From contig NW_017804120.1 in the NCBI RefSeq assembly GCF_001625305.1, positions 1,226,860 through 1,290,859 on the forward strand: a stretch of DNA of 64,000 nt, in the 5' to 3' direction. Both the position numbers and the translations under genes were made by a program. Shown here one piece after another: positions 11,814 to 24,500 of the stretch. A model generated the notes under the pieces. That model was not told the DNA's origin and did not search any database. It worked only from the letters and a program-made list of their open reading frames with translations. Positions within the stretch are counted from its first letter, which is position 1, and each line of letters begins with the position of its first letter. This stretch comes from Branchiostoma belcheri. Taxonomy: Eukaryota; Chordata; Leptocardii; Amphioxiformes; Branchiostomatidae.

Positions 11814-14160
11814 CACACACACGCACACACGCGCACGCACACATACACACGCACGCACACACACGCACACACGCACACACGGCATAACCTTTTTCACGTT
11901 TTAGGTAAAAACATCATCGTCACAGAAAAATTGGTGAAGACATCTAACATTTTCCATATGCCGATCACCAAGCCGCGGGCTGTGTTGACCTTGGGTAACC
12001 CTGCCACATACCCAACCTCAGCGCTGCACGACCAAGACTGGCATCTGGTTCAGTCACGCACTGTCAATTATAATCTCCAAGCAGATCTTTCGGTGGCTGC
12101 AAAGACAGTATCAAATTGACCAGGCAGTATTAGGTGGTCAATTGATACTGCCTGGCCAATTTGGTACTGTTTTCGGTCACCGAAAGATCTAGCCTTGAGC
12201 CCAGCCTTGTCATTAGCTTTGGTCCGCTCAGAAAAAGACCCGCTGGGTGGGTACGAACGATCTGCTTGGAGATTAGGTTAATTTAGCATTTGGCTCGGTG
12301 ATGCCCTACGTTTTTTTTTTTTTTTAACGGTGTCGCTCAATGCAAGGCCATTTGGTCACTTCTAGGCATAGAGCTAGTCTGTAACTGTAAGTACTAACAG
12401 CAACTCTTCTCCCTGAGTCAGAAACACAACGTTGATCTGGTTAGACTTTCATCAACGATTCTTTTGTGCTGAAGACATCGACTGTGAGGCCAAAGATCGG
12501 CAACATTTTTGTTTGGTCATGTCATTCGAGGTCATGTCCTTGAAAGGCAATGCAACTGTTACACGATGTTAAGTGAGCCTGTGCCTGGTAGAAAGTTGAA
12601 GTGTTCCACCCGGTCTTATAGAGTAAAGGTTGAAGAAATATATAACACCTGTTGATATGTCATCCACTGGTAAGGTTCTTCAGGCGCTGCTCGCCAACCA
12701 AGACATCGTCCTGTCCCGTCTGTGTGCAAGAAGAAGATGAATACTAAGAGTTGAAAATGTAAATATAGTAAAAAATGTAAATATAGCTGAAAATGCACAT
12801 CAATACAACGTTTTCCGCTTGTACAGGTCTAGCTAGCGACAATCTTTCACATTTTTGAGAGCAACTTTTCTTGATTATTATAGCATCAAAATTTTATGCG
12901 TTGGTATGATAAGAAAGCAAGGGGGCGATACAGACTTCCAAGTACTGTAGTCACGTGATCGATTGATGGTGGGTCATTGAACCTGAAGACGTCCATAGTT
13001 GCAGCTGAAATTTCTGTTCTGTAAGTCGTATTTTCCTTCTGTTTGGTCGAAAGCTAAAATTATGTTTGGCATACATATAGCTTTAACTTCTTAAACTTTT
13101 TAAAATGAAGAAAGAAAGAGAAAGACGTACTTGTCAACCTGATGCCCCTCTGAAACCCTTCGTATGTGGTTGTGACGTCATCGTAAAGGTATTCCAGTAA
13201 TTTTCCATCCTTGCACCTGGTGGAAATGTGGGCTCCGTCCTGGCCCTGGAGCGGGAAACAAAACTCTCATCTGGTACAGATACTAGTAGCTAGTCTCTAC
13301 CAGACTAACTACGCTGGCTATATAATAATATAGGACAATGTTTGCCAGGGGAGTTTGGCCGCCTTGGGGTTTGACTCGCAGCGCAGTTTGGAGGGAAATT
13401 AACAAACTTCCCGTGCCCGGACTCCCTTGGCCAGTCTTAATTAATATCCAAGCAGATCTTTTGGTGGGGGTAAGACAGTATAAAGAACGTACAGTATGAT
13501 ACTCGTATCGAAACAGTATATGAAATACTTCTCACAAAAGAGTATCAAATTGGCCAGTCTGTATCCATTTCCCCATACAGGCTGGCCAATTTGATACTGT
13601 CTTACCCCCACCAAAAGATCTGCTTGGAGATTAAGTCTTAATCTCTTTTTTTTGCCTTAGACGATCCGTATTCCCGTAGAAAGGCCTGGTGGAGGCTTAC
13701 TAGTAGCGTCCTGTGCAGACCTTTCTAGCGGTCTACGTTTGAAGATACAGAAACTACTGTGAAAAGGGGTGCTGCTGTCAGCAAAAAGAAAACAAACATA
13801 CAGTGGGTGTCACACGAAGACAGGAGAAAATGTATGTTTTTATTTGGGATACAATGTCGCTTTGGTGTGACTAATTTCTTTCACGTATAGCATGGCAAAA
13901 ACTATATATTCATAATCAATTGAGAAGGATTCCACATACTAGTACTCAACCACGCATGTTATATTTTTCATTTTCTGTTCTTTGAAGTCTCAGCTCAGTT
14001 AAAAACTTGGAGAACTGACCTCCACCTCCACAGACTGGCGATCGAGCGGGCAGGGCGGTGGGATGGGAGACGGGCGGGAGGCCAGGTAGTATGCCCCCGC
14101 CGCCACCGCCACGGCGCCCGCTGCCAGCTTGGCCGACGACACCTCCAGAATACTCTCCAT
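4336..14160 (-). CDS. ACSL: Long-chain-fatty-acid--CoA ligase (ACSL1/5/6 type), 22 exons
   Basis: Activates long-chain fatty acids to acyl-CoA using ATP at ER or mitochondrial outer membrane. Exons read on the minus strand: 14020-14160, 13131-13245, 12649-12719, 11475-11576, 10982-11081, 10270-10442, 10062-10094, 9681-9732, 8794-8867, 8465-8542, 8136-8270, 7770-7852, 7604-7658, 7339-7434, 6863-6935, 6571-6659, 6239-6355, 6010-6063, 5742-5831, 5146-5250, 4901-4972, 4336-4473. All junctions are GT/AG and phases agree: 2046 nt, 681 aa. Visible: N-terminal hydrophobic anchor; P-loop TSGTTGVPKG; a 26-codon gate exon with SYLPL (Y-gate type); [35 protein letters not shown]. An in-frame ATG at 14211 would give 698 aa, close to human ACSL1. 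Odd: the usual LPLAHMFER reads LPLPHQFER. Which vertebrate paralogue is closest cannot be settled by eye. Confidence 0.95.
4655..4745 (+). mobile_element. Penelope-like tail fragment in ACSL intron 21
   Basis: Starts GGACGGGGGGCGATACAGAC and continues through a TGACGTCA and GAGTCACGTG segment, matching the NRDGGRYRL part and downstream sequence of the longer copy at 2562. Short, degenerate and antisense to the host gene. Confidence 0.5.
7125..7190 (+). mobile_element. Penelope-like tail fragment in ACSL intron 14
   Basis: GGACGGGGGCCGATACAGAC followed by CTTTGACCCATTGCTCAC repeats the 4655 copy closely. A G run follows. Same orientation as the other intronic copies. Confidence 0.5.
9171..9591. 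mobile_element. Foldback MITE with TTAA target site, in ACSL intron 8
   Basis: Outer arms about 9175-9235 and 9530-9587 are near-perfect reverse complements with GGTGTCC termini, and TTAA lies directly outside both ends (9171-9174, 9588-9591). An inner inverted repeat (9468-9487 against 9511-9530) nests inside. TTAA duplication points to piggyBac or Kolobok-type mobilisation. No transposase is present. Confidence 0.7.
11138..11215 (+). mobile_element. Degenerate Penelope-like tail in ACSL intron 4
   Basis: GACGGGGGACGGCACAGGC then a TGATGACGTCAC block. The layout is the same as the fragments at 4655 and 7125, but more diverged. Confidence 0.4.
11655..11890. repeat. CA microsatellite with associated interspersed repeat
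   Basis: The flank (AAAATCTAATCATTTC, then CTCGAGATATCGTCTTGACA) resembles the flank of the second CA array at 17515-17690, so both belong to one repeat family with a CA-rich tail. The array is interrupted by GC and GT variants. Confidence 0.7.
12071..12275. mobile_element. Foldback MITE, copy 1 (ACSL intron 3)
   Basis: Termini TAATCTCCAAGCAGATC and its reverse complement bound a folded element whose arms run inward through CTTTCGGTG and an AGTATCAAATTG core. A sister copy lies at 13440-13634. Confidence 0.75.
12915..12985 (+). mobile_element. Degenerate Penelope-like tail in ACSL intron 2
   Basis: GGGGGCGATACAGACTTCC followed by a TCACGTGATC segment matches the start of the other tail fragments, in the same orientation. 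Confidence 0.4.
13440..13634. mobile_element. Foldback MITE, copy 2 (ACSL intron 1)
   Basis: Same termini as copy 1, with longer well-matched arms (CCAAGCAGATCTTTTGGTGG inward to GGCCAATTTGATACTG). The arms extend nearly to the centre, so the transcript would form a long hairpin. Confidence 0.75.
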
Positions 14161-14211
14161 GGCTGTACTTATGTTCCCGCCTGTTGTGCTGTCTGATTGG
14201 TAGAAAATCAT

Positions 14212-17200
14212 AAGCTGAAAATGGGGAGCTCACACAAAAGGTGAGACGTGGAATGCGTTGAAAATCAGGTCAGGTCACCCGAGTTCAACAAATAAACCTC
14301 ACACCCCTCCCCATTTTCTTCTGCTTTCCTGACCAACACTTTTAGTCTACCTTCTTTTACTCCGCAGTTTAACAATATCTTATAGGCCAGGGTAGTTCCC
14401 TGCACTCTAAGGACAATTACCTACAATGTTTACAAACATTTAGCTCTCAGAGTTCAAAACAGTAGCTCTGTGGCTTAAAGCTAAACCCGAGAACACGCCA
14501 AAGGAATCGCTACACAATCACACAGATTTAGGGACTAACCTATTCAGTGAAACTGACTTGAAGCATGCCAACTCACAGAACTCGGCCAAGATTACCCCTC
14601 TGAGGTGCCCCTTTCCAAGATTTTGGCCCCCACCTTTAAGACTGCTCCAGTTGCCTGGTCACATTCCTTATAAACTACTCCGTACTCAGTCTTTTATTTG
14701 AAGCCAGCAGAGCAGTAAGGGGCGGTTCAGGATAGACGACAGAGGGGTTGATGTGGAATGAACTGTATTATCATAACAGTACGGCAGGGGATTGTGTAGT
14801 AACATTCGCGAAATTTTACAGGTAAATTGATTATTTTGCTACATTTCACCGTCGACTTTAAGTTCTGAGACTTTTTCATCATTTCAAAGGATTTTTCGGT
14901 ATTGTTGTTGTCATTTTCACACCCTATCATCAACATTTTACCCTCCCTTGAATGCGACCAAACCGTATCCGAATCACTGGTTGACATTTGACCTGTTGGG
15001 GCTAAGTTCCGTGTCAAATGAGGACAAGTTACAACGGAACAAAGGTCTCTAGGATTTGGTCCAGCTTTGATAAGCTTCAACATATTACATAAGAACATTT
15101 TCTCACATATCAGACATCTTTAACAAATCGTGGACGAACTCGGAAAAGTTAGTGGTACATAATGTTGGCATGTTTGAGAAGAAAAACCGGATATGCCTGT
15201 GTGTTACAGTCGTTTTGAAAACAGTGCCTGGGCCTGCACAAAATAATGAGAAGTTGTCAAAACATGAGTGCCATTCTTCACTTATCAACATCATAGATGG
15301 GCGACTTGCCAGTTTCTGTAAATAAACCCAAAGTCGACAAAAACACCGCATGGGGTCCAAACTCCAAGTCGTTGGGACAAAAACACCCAAAACTCGTGAC
15401 GGTCACACTTCAAACTTCAGTCAAACTTACTGTCCTTATCGGGACTGAATTGCACTGGTAAACACTCTAGTTTAGCACTTTCTTGCTGCATGTAAATATA
15501 GAAAGGGGGGCGAAAGGAAAATACGCAGATTATAACTCTTTCTTGTATTAATAGTAACTTAGTTAAGTTTAAAACTTAAGTAACTTCACCTGTGTGTCAC
15601 CTACCTTACATTGCTTGCCCCCTTCTGGCACTCAGACAACACGAGTACATATTTGAAGTTTTTCCCAAGCAATTATTTGCCCAAGTCTTCAATGTGCTAC
15701 ATGTGGCCCTTCGTTTACACACACAATACAGGGCCAAACGACGTAATACGGGGGCCAAACTTTGCTAGGTAAGTTTTGTTAGACCATTTCCAATCATGGA
15801 AGAGCGTCTACAACCCGTAGAAGCTTCGTGGGTTTTTTTTAGGTCAAACATTTTTACAGTAAGACCATGTGAGAGGTACATGTACTGGTCGAGTGAGTGA
15901 CCCATCCTCTCCAAATAAAGTGCCCCTCCCACTAGCTCGAGTTTTGCGTTTCTACTGTTGGCGTTATTAAAGCTGCATTATGACCAATACACAGAAACTG
16001 GAACAAGTCTAGTCAAGATAACAGTAGTAATAGTAGTAGTATCTTACCGTTGGTTAACTGGTTCAGCGCTGAAAAAAGCGGCCACGTAGTCAGTGTAGTC
16101 GGTTGCAAATTTTGGGAAGACAACACGTACCGACTTTCTCGCCTTTTCGTTATCAAATTACGATCGGTGTCTCGTGTAGGGGTTAATGAGAATAAGAGGT
16201 TTACGTACTCACAATGCTGTAGCGGAGTCGCTGAAACCCTTACGTTAGCCTAACGTTCAAGTCGCGCCAAACAGCTGGAGAAACGTGAACTTTGACCCAC
16301 ACCTGGCAACATTGCAAAGCCTCATGGGAATAGTCCTTGGGGGGGGGGGGTATTAAGGAGGTACCACTTGCTGTAAACAAATAACTTTCCATGGCCTTGA
16401 ATTTTGAATAAGCGAGATTATGAGAATTTACCATAAAAAGTTCTATATATATTATATATGCATAATCTAATCTATTTCAAATTCACGGGCACGGAAACTA
16501 ACATCTTCACAAGTTCTCATAATCTAAGCTGTTCAAAATTGAAGACCGAATGGAAACTAATACGTTTTCATGGGTAATCTCATCTATTCAAAGGTATATG
16601 GAAACATAGGCTACCAGGAGGTGTAACTGTTAGTATTTTATTAATATATTAATTTTCGCAGAGGTAGGTCTTGTGTAGAGATTAGGGCAATGTAAAATTT
16701 TGACCGAACTCTAAAGTTACTAGTACTGAACACTCAGCTCTTCGAAGTATAAAACAAGAGTTCCACGATCTCATACCTTCGCCAAATGATGTTAACCCTT
16801 GCGGGTGACGAATTATACAATTTTAATCATTGATTTTGTAAATAAGAGCCTCATTTGCATGGATTATATCAGTTGATCATATTCTCCATCCAATGACAGT
16901 CTTATCATAACAAAAAGGCTATTATAGCACTTCCTCATAAATTATGCAAATGAAGTCATGATTTGAATAAATTATGTTTATTGATCACTGAATAAATTAT
17001 GTTCACCTTCACTTAACTTCCAAATGTGGCAAGTATGAAATTCGGGGTGCAGCAGTTACAACTATGAAATTATTTGCCATTAATTATGCAAATTAGTTCC
17101 TCATTTACATAATCTATATCCTCAGATGTTTTTTTTCGTTCTCAAGTAGATGTCACAAGTGTTTCATAGTTCTATTATCGAACAAAGCAGATTTATAGAA

Positions 17201-17620
17201 TTTCCTCATTAATTATGCAAATTAGCCCCTGATTTGCATAATTGCCATCTTATTATGTCAAGCATCACTTCAACTACCTACATACCAAAAATGAAGACAA
17301 TACGTCAACCGGTTCTTGAGTTATCGTCCTTCTAATTTTTTCAACAAATGCTCCTGCAGTTCCAGAACAAGGAGCTAGGGGACCCAAACCCATGTCACTT
17401 CTTTCCTACCCCAAGAGCTATCTACCAACCAAAATTCGTGACCCTAGCATGTCCAGAACATGAGATATCAAAACCGGAAGTTAAGCTGCAGTACCTAGGA
17501 AAGCCGCAAGGGGGCCCAAAATCTAATCATTTCTAGGTCTCATGAAGACCTACCCACCTATCAAGTTTCATTCCAATCCATCAACTGCTTCTCGAGTTAT
17601 TTTGCTAAACCACACACACA

Positions 17621-17682
<62 letters not shown>

Positions 17683-18063
17683 AACGCTACTGAAAACATA
17701 ACCTTCTTGGCGAAGGTAAAAAGACGCTTTAGGCAAGCAAATTTTATGGATGGCATTCTTCCCGCAGACTCCAAATCTAATGCGAAAGGACGAAAAAAAG
17801 CAAGGCGGGCCAAAGAAACAAGATTCCTAGATTTTAAACATCATAACTCTTGTAAAACGAGAAATGATACCTTTATTGTGCTAGGTTTACTGTCAACTAT
17901 TACAACATACATTGTCACTGAAACAACAAGTTTCAATGCATTGTATTAATGATTTTTATCACGTATACACAGCAACCATCACATATAAAAGGAATGAAAT
18001 ACATCACAGCATCAAAGTAAAAGACAAAACATAAAATCAGAGCCTTGTCTTGTCTCATCATAT
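14212..18063. other. Spacer upstream of ACSL; no convincing gene
   Basis: No coding exon is recognised. It presumably contains the ACSL promoter and any 5' UTR exon (a possible minus-strand donor, AACG|GTAAGA, ends an exon-like stretch near 16048; weak). About 16800-17250 is AT-rich with repeated TTAATTATGCAAATTAG-like blocks. About 16769-16796 is an inverted copy of a 28-bp segment at 733-760. ORFs at 14727-15390 match nothing I recognise. Confidence 0.5.
17515..17690. repeat. CA microsatellite with interspersed-repeat flank
   Basis: About 30 CA units follow a conserved flank (TCTAATCATTTCTAGGTCTC, ending CTCGAGTTATTTTG) shared with 11655-11890. ORFs on both strands through the array are repeat artefacts. 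Confidence 0.75.
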
Positions 18064-18483
18064 CTATCTGAGTGGCATCCACGTTCCGGCGGCATGGCAA
18101 CAGACATCTTTGCCCATTTTCGGGTGGGCAGTGCACTGGTAGGAACGACATTTTTCTGTTACCCCAGTCCGTTTTTGACCTGTGGACTTGAAAAACATGT
18201 CGTGTTTGTCAAGTAAGCCAGTGGATGGTTCCATTCCAATGAAGGCATCTCCCAAAGTCCCCAACCTAACCTTATTTGACGAGTAGACAACAGTGACGAC
18301 ATAACCTTGATACAAGTAACCACACACAGTTAATATATAAAGAGACAAATTAATAATTCTTATAAAGCATATACAGATAAACTCTCTTTTACAAATAATC
18401 CGCCCACATCCGCTTCCGTAGTGGTGCCTAAGTAGTTGTTGTCCTATAGTTCCTATCAGTGCCATGCTAAAACTGTGAAGCAA
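18064..18483 (-). CDS. Hypothetical 139-codon ORF, uncertain
   Basis: The last 70 codons (about 18064-18280) have a non-repetitive, cysteine-containing composition that could be a real terminal exon. The first half is hydrophobic and less convincing. A possible acceptor lies near 18285. It sits head to head with the ZAP-like gene 40 bp away, where a promoter is expected, which argues against it. No family is recognised. Confidence 0.2.
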   Translation of the reverse strand: MLHSFSMALIGTIGQQLLRHHYGSGCGRIICKREFICICFIRIINLSLYILTVCGYLYQGYVVTVVYSSNKVRLGTLGDAFIGMEPSTGLLDKHDMFFKSTGQKRTGVTEKCRSYQCTAHPKMGKDVCCHAAGTWMPLR

Positions 18484-18525
18484 GGAGGTTGCTCCGTTTC
18501 ACACTGAAAAAAAGCAGTTTAAAAC

Positions 18526-21500
18526 ATGTCTGAGAAGAGCGCTAGAGGCGGAGCGGCCAGGGGGAACCGTGGGAGGGGTAGAGGGAGGGGTACCCGCGGG
18601 GGCACCGGCCGCAACCCGGGAGGAAGCGTAGCCCCGGGGGCTGGGGCGAACCCTCAGTTCACCACGGACCAAGTCGTGGCCATGGTAAAAGCTTTGTCTA
18701 CATCCCAGGCCTCCCTTAGTGCCGCAATAGAAACAGAAGAACAGTTTGAAGAAGAAGAGGAAGAAGAAGAAGAAGGAGACACCAAGAAGGGTGGAGGAAA
18801 GAAAGGTAGAAAGCAATCAAAGCAAGAGAAAGAGCCACCAGCAAAAATTAGCGCCAAGGAGGGGAGGATCATTCGAGAGCTGGTCTCAATCCTGTTCGAC
18901 AAGTCTGGTGATGTCCCGGTCGTGAAGTTGCAACAAGAAGCCAAGAAAGTCAGCAATCGTCAAGAGTACCAGGATCCAGGGAAACTGGCCACTTTCCTGC
19001 ATAAGCACGACTTCTTTCAGACCAGGTAGGATGTACATATAGCTAAAAAAATACCGATCAGCCAGAGTGATAAGTGGACACCACGGGATTCCTTACCCCT
19101 CCCACAAATCTCTCTACTCTCGGTTAGCGCTCCCTTCACTTATTTTTCGTCGTAAGTTCCACACAGTAACGACTCTGTACAAATTTAAGAATGGTCACTG
19201 CCCGCCCCACCTAGCTAGTATTTTACCTATTACCAGGACATCCGCCATACATTCTAGAGACCCCCTCAGAAACGGAAACCTCTGTATACAAATCTCCAAA
19301 AGTTGTAGAACACAGAACGCCTTCCTCCACAGAGCCACCCTTTTATGGAATTCCCTCCCAATTGACATACAAACAGCCCCTACTCTTTCTTCCTTTAAAG
19401 CTAAAGTATGGAAATCCCTTGGAGATCCATATTCTGCCTAATAAAAGTGAATTTGTATCAACCCCCCATATAAACATATACATAATAATACATATTGCAT
19501 TTTTGTACCTCGGCAACCATGTATATACCAGGACTCTATAACTGTATTTTTAAAATGTATGTATATTATTGCACCATTGTACATAATTTATATATTTCAC
19601 TAAGCATGTATTTTGTAAATTGTAATATGCATTATATGTATGTCTAATAATTTTCATTTTTCCCCCAGGGTGTCCTTGACTAGTTGGGACACCATGGTTT
19701 CTTTGTAAGCCAAATGAATAAATAAATAAATAAAAAAATATAAGATATAAAATGTCATTTCGTATCCTTGTGAAAAAATCTCGGGTGGCACAAATAAACG
19801 AAGCCCATGGAACATTTGCCATGGAACCATAGAGTAAAACTACGCAACATTATGTTGTATAATTGTAGTAGAATATATCATGTTTTTGTAACAATGTTGT
19901 CTTCTTCTTGTGCTCAAAGGTTGAACAAAGATGGCGTCATGTTGGTCAAAGTGAAGCGTGACGTCACCCTGTGTGGAAAGTACACCGCATCAACATGTAA
20001 AGAAGACGGCTGCGCACATTTCCACCTGTGTCGTCAGTACGCGTCTGGACAGGGCTGTTCTAACGGGCTCAGCTGCCGGTATTCCCACAACCTGAAAGAT
20101 GACCATAACATTGTTGTGTTACAGGTATGTTGTGCGATTTTACATGGCAGGGAACTCATGGGCATGGTGTATATACGTGTGCTTTGGTGTATACATGTAC
20201 TTGTGTACGTGCCGAATGATTATGCAGATTCATGTAAATTTTGTTACCTCAGACATGTCATATTTTATCATAAAGTTGAATACAATATTCATGCTTTGTA
20301 TGAATTCTGCATATTTTCATCGCTACTTCGGGATCCTCTCCGAAGTCACTCCGGAGCATTTATCGCTCCGGAGTCACTCCAGAGCAATTATGTCTCCTGA
20401 GTCACTCCGGAGCGATTAACACCCCTGAGTCACTCCGGAGCAATTATCACTACAAAGTCTTTCAGGAGCAATTATCACTCCAAAGTCACTCCGGAGCAAT
20501 TATCACTCCAAAATCACTCCGGAGCAATTATCACTCCAAAGTCACTCCGGAGCAATTATCACTCCAAAATCACTCCGGAGCAATTATCACTCCAAAGTCA
20601 CTCCGGAGCAATTATCACTCCAAAGTCACTCAGGAGCAATTATCACTCCAAAGTCACTCCGGAGCAACTATCACTACAAAGTCACTCCGGAGAAATTATC
20701 ACTACAAAGTCACTCCGGAGCAATTATCACCCCAAAGTCACTCCGGAGAAATTATCACTCCAAAATCACTCCAGAGCAATTATCACTCCAAAGTCACTCC
20801 GGAGCAATTATCACTCCAAAATCACTCCGGAGCAATTATCACTCCAAAATCACTCCGGAGCAATTATCACTCCAAAGTCACTCCGCAGCAATTATCACAC
20901 CAAAGTCATTCCGGAGTAATTATCACTCCAAAATCACTCCGGAGTAATTATCACTCCAAAGTCACTCCGGAGCAATTATCACTCCAAAATCACTCCGGAG
21001 CAATTATCACTCCAAAATCACTCCGGAGCAATCATCACTCCAAAATCACTCCGGAGCAATTATCACTCCAAAGTCACTCCGCAGCAATTATCACTCCAAA
21101 GTCACTCAGGGGCAATTATCACTCCAAAGTCACTCCGCAGCAATGATCACTCCAAAATCACTCCGGAGCAATTATCACTCCAAAGTCACTCCGCAGCAAT
21201 TATCACACCAAAGTCATTCCGGAGTAATTATCACTCCAAAATCACTCCGGAGTAATTATCACTCCAAAGTCACTCCGGAGCAATTATCACTCCAAAATCA
21301 CTCCGGAGCAATTATCACTCCAAAATCACTCCGGAGCAATTATCACTCCAAAGTCACTCCGCAGCAATTATCACTCCAAAGTCACTCCGGAGCAATTATC
21401 ACTCCAAAGTCACTCCGCAGCAATGATCACTCCAACATCACTCCGGAGCAATTATCACCCCAAAGTCACTCCGGAGCAATTATCACCCCAAAGTCACTCC

Positions 21501-24500
21501 GGAGCAATTATCACCCCAAAGTCACTCCGGAGCAATTATCACCCCAAAGTCACCCCGGAGCAATTATCACTCCAAAGTCACCCCGGAGCAACTATCACTA
21601 CTGTAGTGATAATTGCTCCGGAGTGACTTTGTAGTGATAATTGCTCCGGAGAGACTTTGTAGTAAAAATCACTCCAAAGTCACTCCGGAGCAATTACTGC
21701 AGTCAGTCTAACTACAGAGGACTGGAGTCACTCAGGAGTCGTTGACTGTAGTACGCTCCAATTGTTAGATCTGGAGTCACTTCTAAGCAGTTTCTGTAGT
21801 TGACTCCAATGGTTAGCACATTTTTATTTTCATTTTTCGTGTTTTTGTTCGGCAGGAAAATTTCTTGGATGGCTTGGCAGAAGCGCAGGTTCTCTCTATG
21901 ATCACCAAACCGGAGAAATCCAAAGGAAGCTCCAAACCTGCAAAGAAAGCCAAGAAGGATGAGGGGACACCTCCTACGGAAGTCCCTCCATCGACGACGT
22001 CCAAAGGAGGCTCCAAACCTGCAAAGAAACCCAAAAAGGATGAGGGGACAACTCCTACGGAGGTTCCTCCACCGATGGCTTCGAAAGGAGGCTCCAAACC
22101 TGCGAAGAAACCAAAGAAAATGAAGGATGAAGGGACACCTCCTACAGACGTCCCTCAGCCAATGACGCGACAAGAAGAGTTAAAACGTCTGCCGCGAGTT
22201 TGCCACTTTTACACCACCGAAGGCAAGTCCTGCAAAAACGGTCCAGCATGCACTGCGGGCCTCCACGTCTGCACGTTCTACCTGACCGGCAGTTGCAGCC
22301 GCAAACCGTGCCAACTGTCGCACAACCTCTTCGACCCTCAACCGAGAGACTTGCTCAAGAAGAGCGGGCTCCTGGGTAAGCCAGGAAAGTACATCGTCGG
22401 CCTGTACAAAGAGAAATTCGAGGCTAAGATTCAGAAGAAGGAAAAGCAAGAAAAGAAGGACCAGCAAGCCCCACCGACCGAGGACTCGAGCAAGAGTGAT
22501 CCCGGGTAAGTAATAGAGACAGAGGACGCCACAGACTATAACTGACACATTCGATCCCCTGCTCATTAAGTCGCGTTCTGTAATCTGCAATGACGCTGAG
22601 AGACGCCAGAGAATCAGTAGATTCATTCCAAAAGCGGTGCTGTAAACTCCGCATTATAGGTTATTTACATTATTTGGGCTGGAAAGTGCGGTCAAAAATC
22701 CATTTTCACACTTGCTGTCACATCAATGTTTTCGTACTGAATAGCTACATTATGATTAATATTCCCGATAAATTCGTTAACACTTTTGCTGCCATGTAAA
22801 ACCAAAAATCTTTATGTTTCGATATCTTTAGAATGCCTGAACCCAAACCTTCAACCGAGTCGACGCACGATGACGTCACGTCAATGCCGGAACACTGGGA
22901 ACCAATGGGAAGTCCCGAGGTATCTGATTGGCCATCCAATCATGTGTATCGTTACATGTTCTGCTTTGATAGAAATGATGTGTACTTGAATACCAAATAT
23001 AAAAGTCTCTTTCCCTGATTCTTTTTAATAATAATATAAGCTCACAGTTTGTATGTACAAATGTAGTAGCATTATAGTATTGAGACGATAGCCTTATCAA
23101 ATTTACTAAGTTGATGTGCATGCGTATACGCTGTACAGATAAATCTATATTTCTAATGAACTTAGACAAACCTTCTATATTGAAACATGTCCTATTCTTA
23201 CCTTTTTAACATTACTAAGGAACGAGAAGAAACCGAATTTACTTCATTGTAGCTACTTGTCGATGTATATATGTAACATATCTGTAGTTCCATTCTTTTG
23301 TTGTGACCAGTACTCAACCCAGTGGGTATGTATTATGCAGCAAGTTTAAACTGTAATTTCCAACACAAGAAATTGGACTCACCCAAAATGTTCGACTGTA
23401 CAACTCCAGTCTTTGTCAAGGAATGAAGAATCCACCGCTTCCGTGACGTCACGCAGATAACACACGTGACTCCGTGAGCAGTGGATCATAGGTTGCAGAA
23501 AGTCTGTGGCGCCCCCCGTCTCTGTTGAGGGATGGTTGTAATGCCCTGATGTAGATAGCCTCTTTAATCCCTCGTTGAAAGACATCCAGTGGGTATGTGT
23601 GTACAATAAAGTTTTCATGCATTCAATGTTCACCTAGGGTGGTTTTATGCCGCTAGAAAACGGCTTTGTACTAGCGGAGATTCCCCCAACTGGAAAGGAG
23701 ATGAGCGACATTATGTCCGCCTTCTACCAGACACTGCACAGCTCCAAGGTTCACTCCATCAAACGAGTGCAGAACTTCTATCTGTGGGACATGTACTGCA
23801 AGTAAGTGTTTATTCATTTATTTTGATGGCCGATGTCAAGATCCATAACGAATTCTAGCTAACATTGTATAATGTTATATGGTTATTAATGTATATGCGC
23901 AATTTACTAGCATATGATAATTCAGGCTAGCATTTTAGAGGAATATTGCTATAGAAGGTTATTGATGTTAAATGTGTATAATTTACTTTTATGACGTTTA
24001 TTATATTACTATAATCATTATTAGGTGGCAAATGTTAGTAAGATGTTTTTTTTAATGTAGTGAATGCAAATAGTAGTTACAGTGTATGTATTTCATGTAC
24101 AGGAAGAGTAGTGGTTAATTGGCGATTCGAATCCTTGATACACAAACAAACAAACAAACAAAGAAATAAACAAACGTAAAGCATACATACTTGTACGCTA
24201 TGGAACGATTACACTGTTGTCCAACTCAAAACATTGAACTTAACGGAATTTTCGACTGAATGACTCATTCCTTTTAGCTATATCAACCCCCGTACCAACT
24301 CTTAAAGATTTCTACAGACTGCTACTATTTTGTAGATCGGTGAATTGATGTTGGTTTAATTGTTGTACAGGAGAAAGAATCAGATGAAAAGGCAGAACAA
24401 CAGCCAGTTCCCGCTGGAACTCCGTCTCTTCCACGGCACTAACCAGGAGGCAGTCTCCCCCATCTGCCGTCAGAACTTCGACTGGAGGTTGAGCGGGCAC

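Noticed and set aside
14727-15390. Two minus-strand ORFs of 123 and 95 codons
   Set aside because: No recognisable motif, no splice context and a composition like random AT-rich DNA; left as spacer.
17542-17949. 135-codon ORF with THTHTH repeats, and its antisense
   Set aside because: Translation of a CA microsatellite.
21143-21634. 163-codon ORF with SHQSHSGAIITPKSLRSNY-like repeats
   Set aside because: It is the 28-bp minisatellite read in cycling frames; an intron position, no splice logic and all frames open.
20330-21705. CRISPR-like array of 28-bp repeats
   Set aside because: Units are directly adjacent with no unique spacers, in an animal intron.
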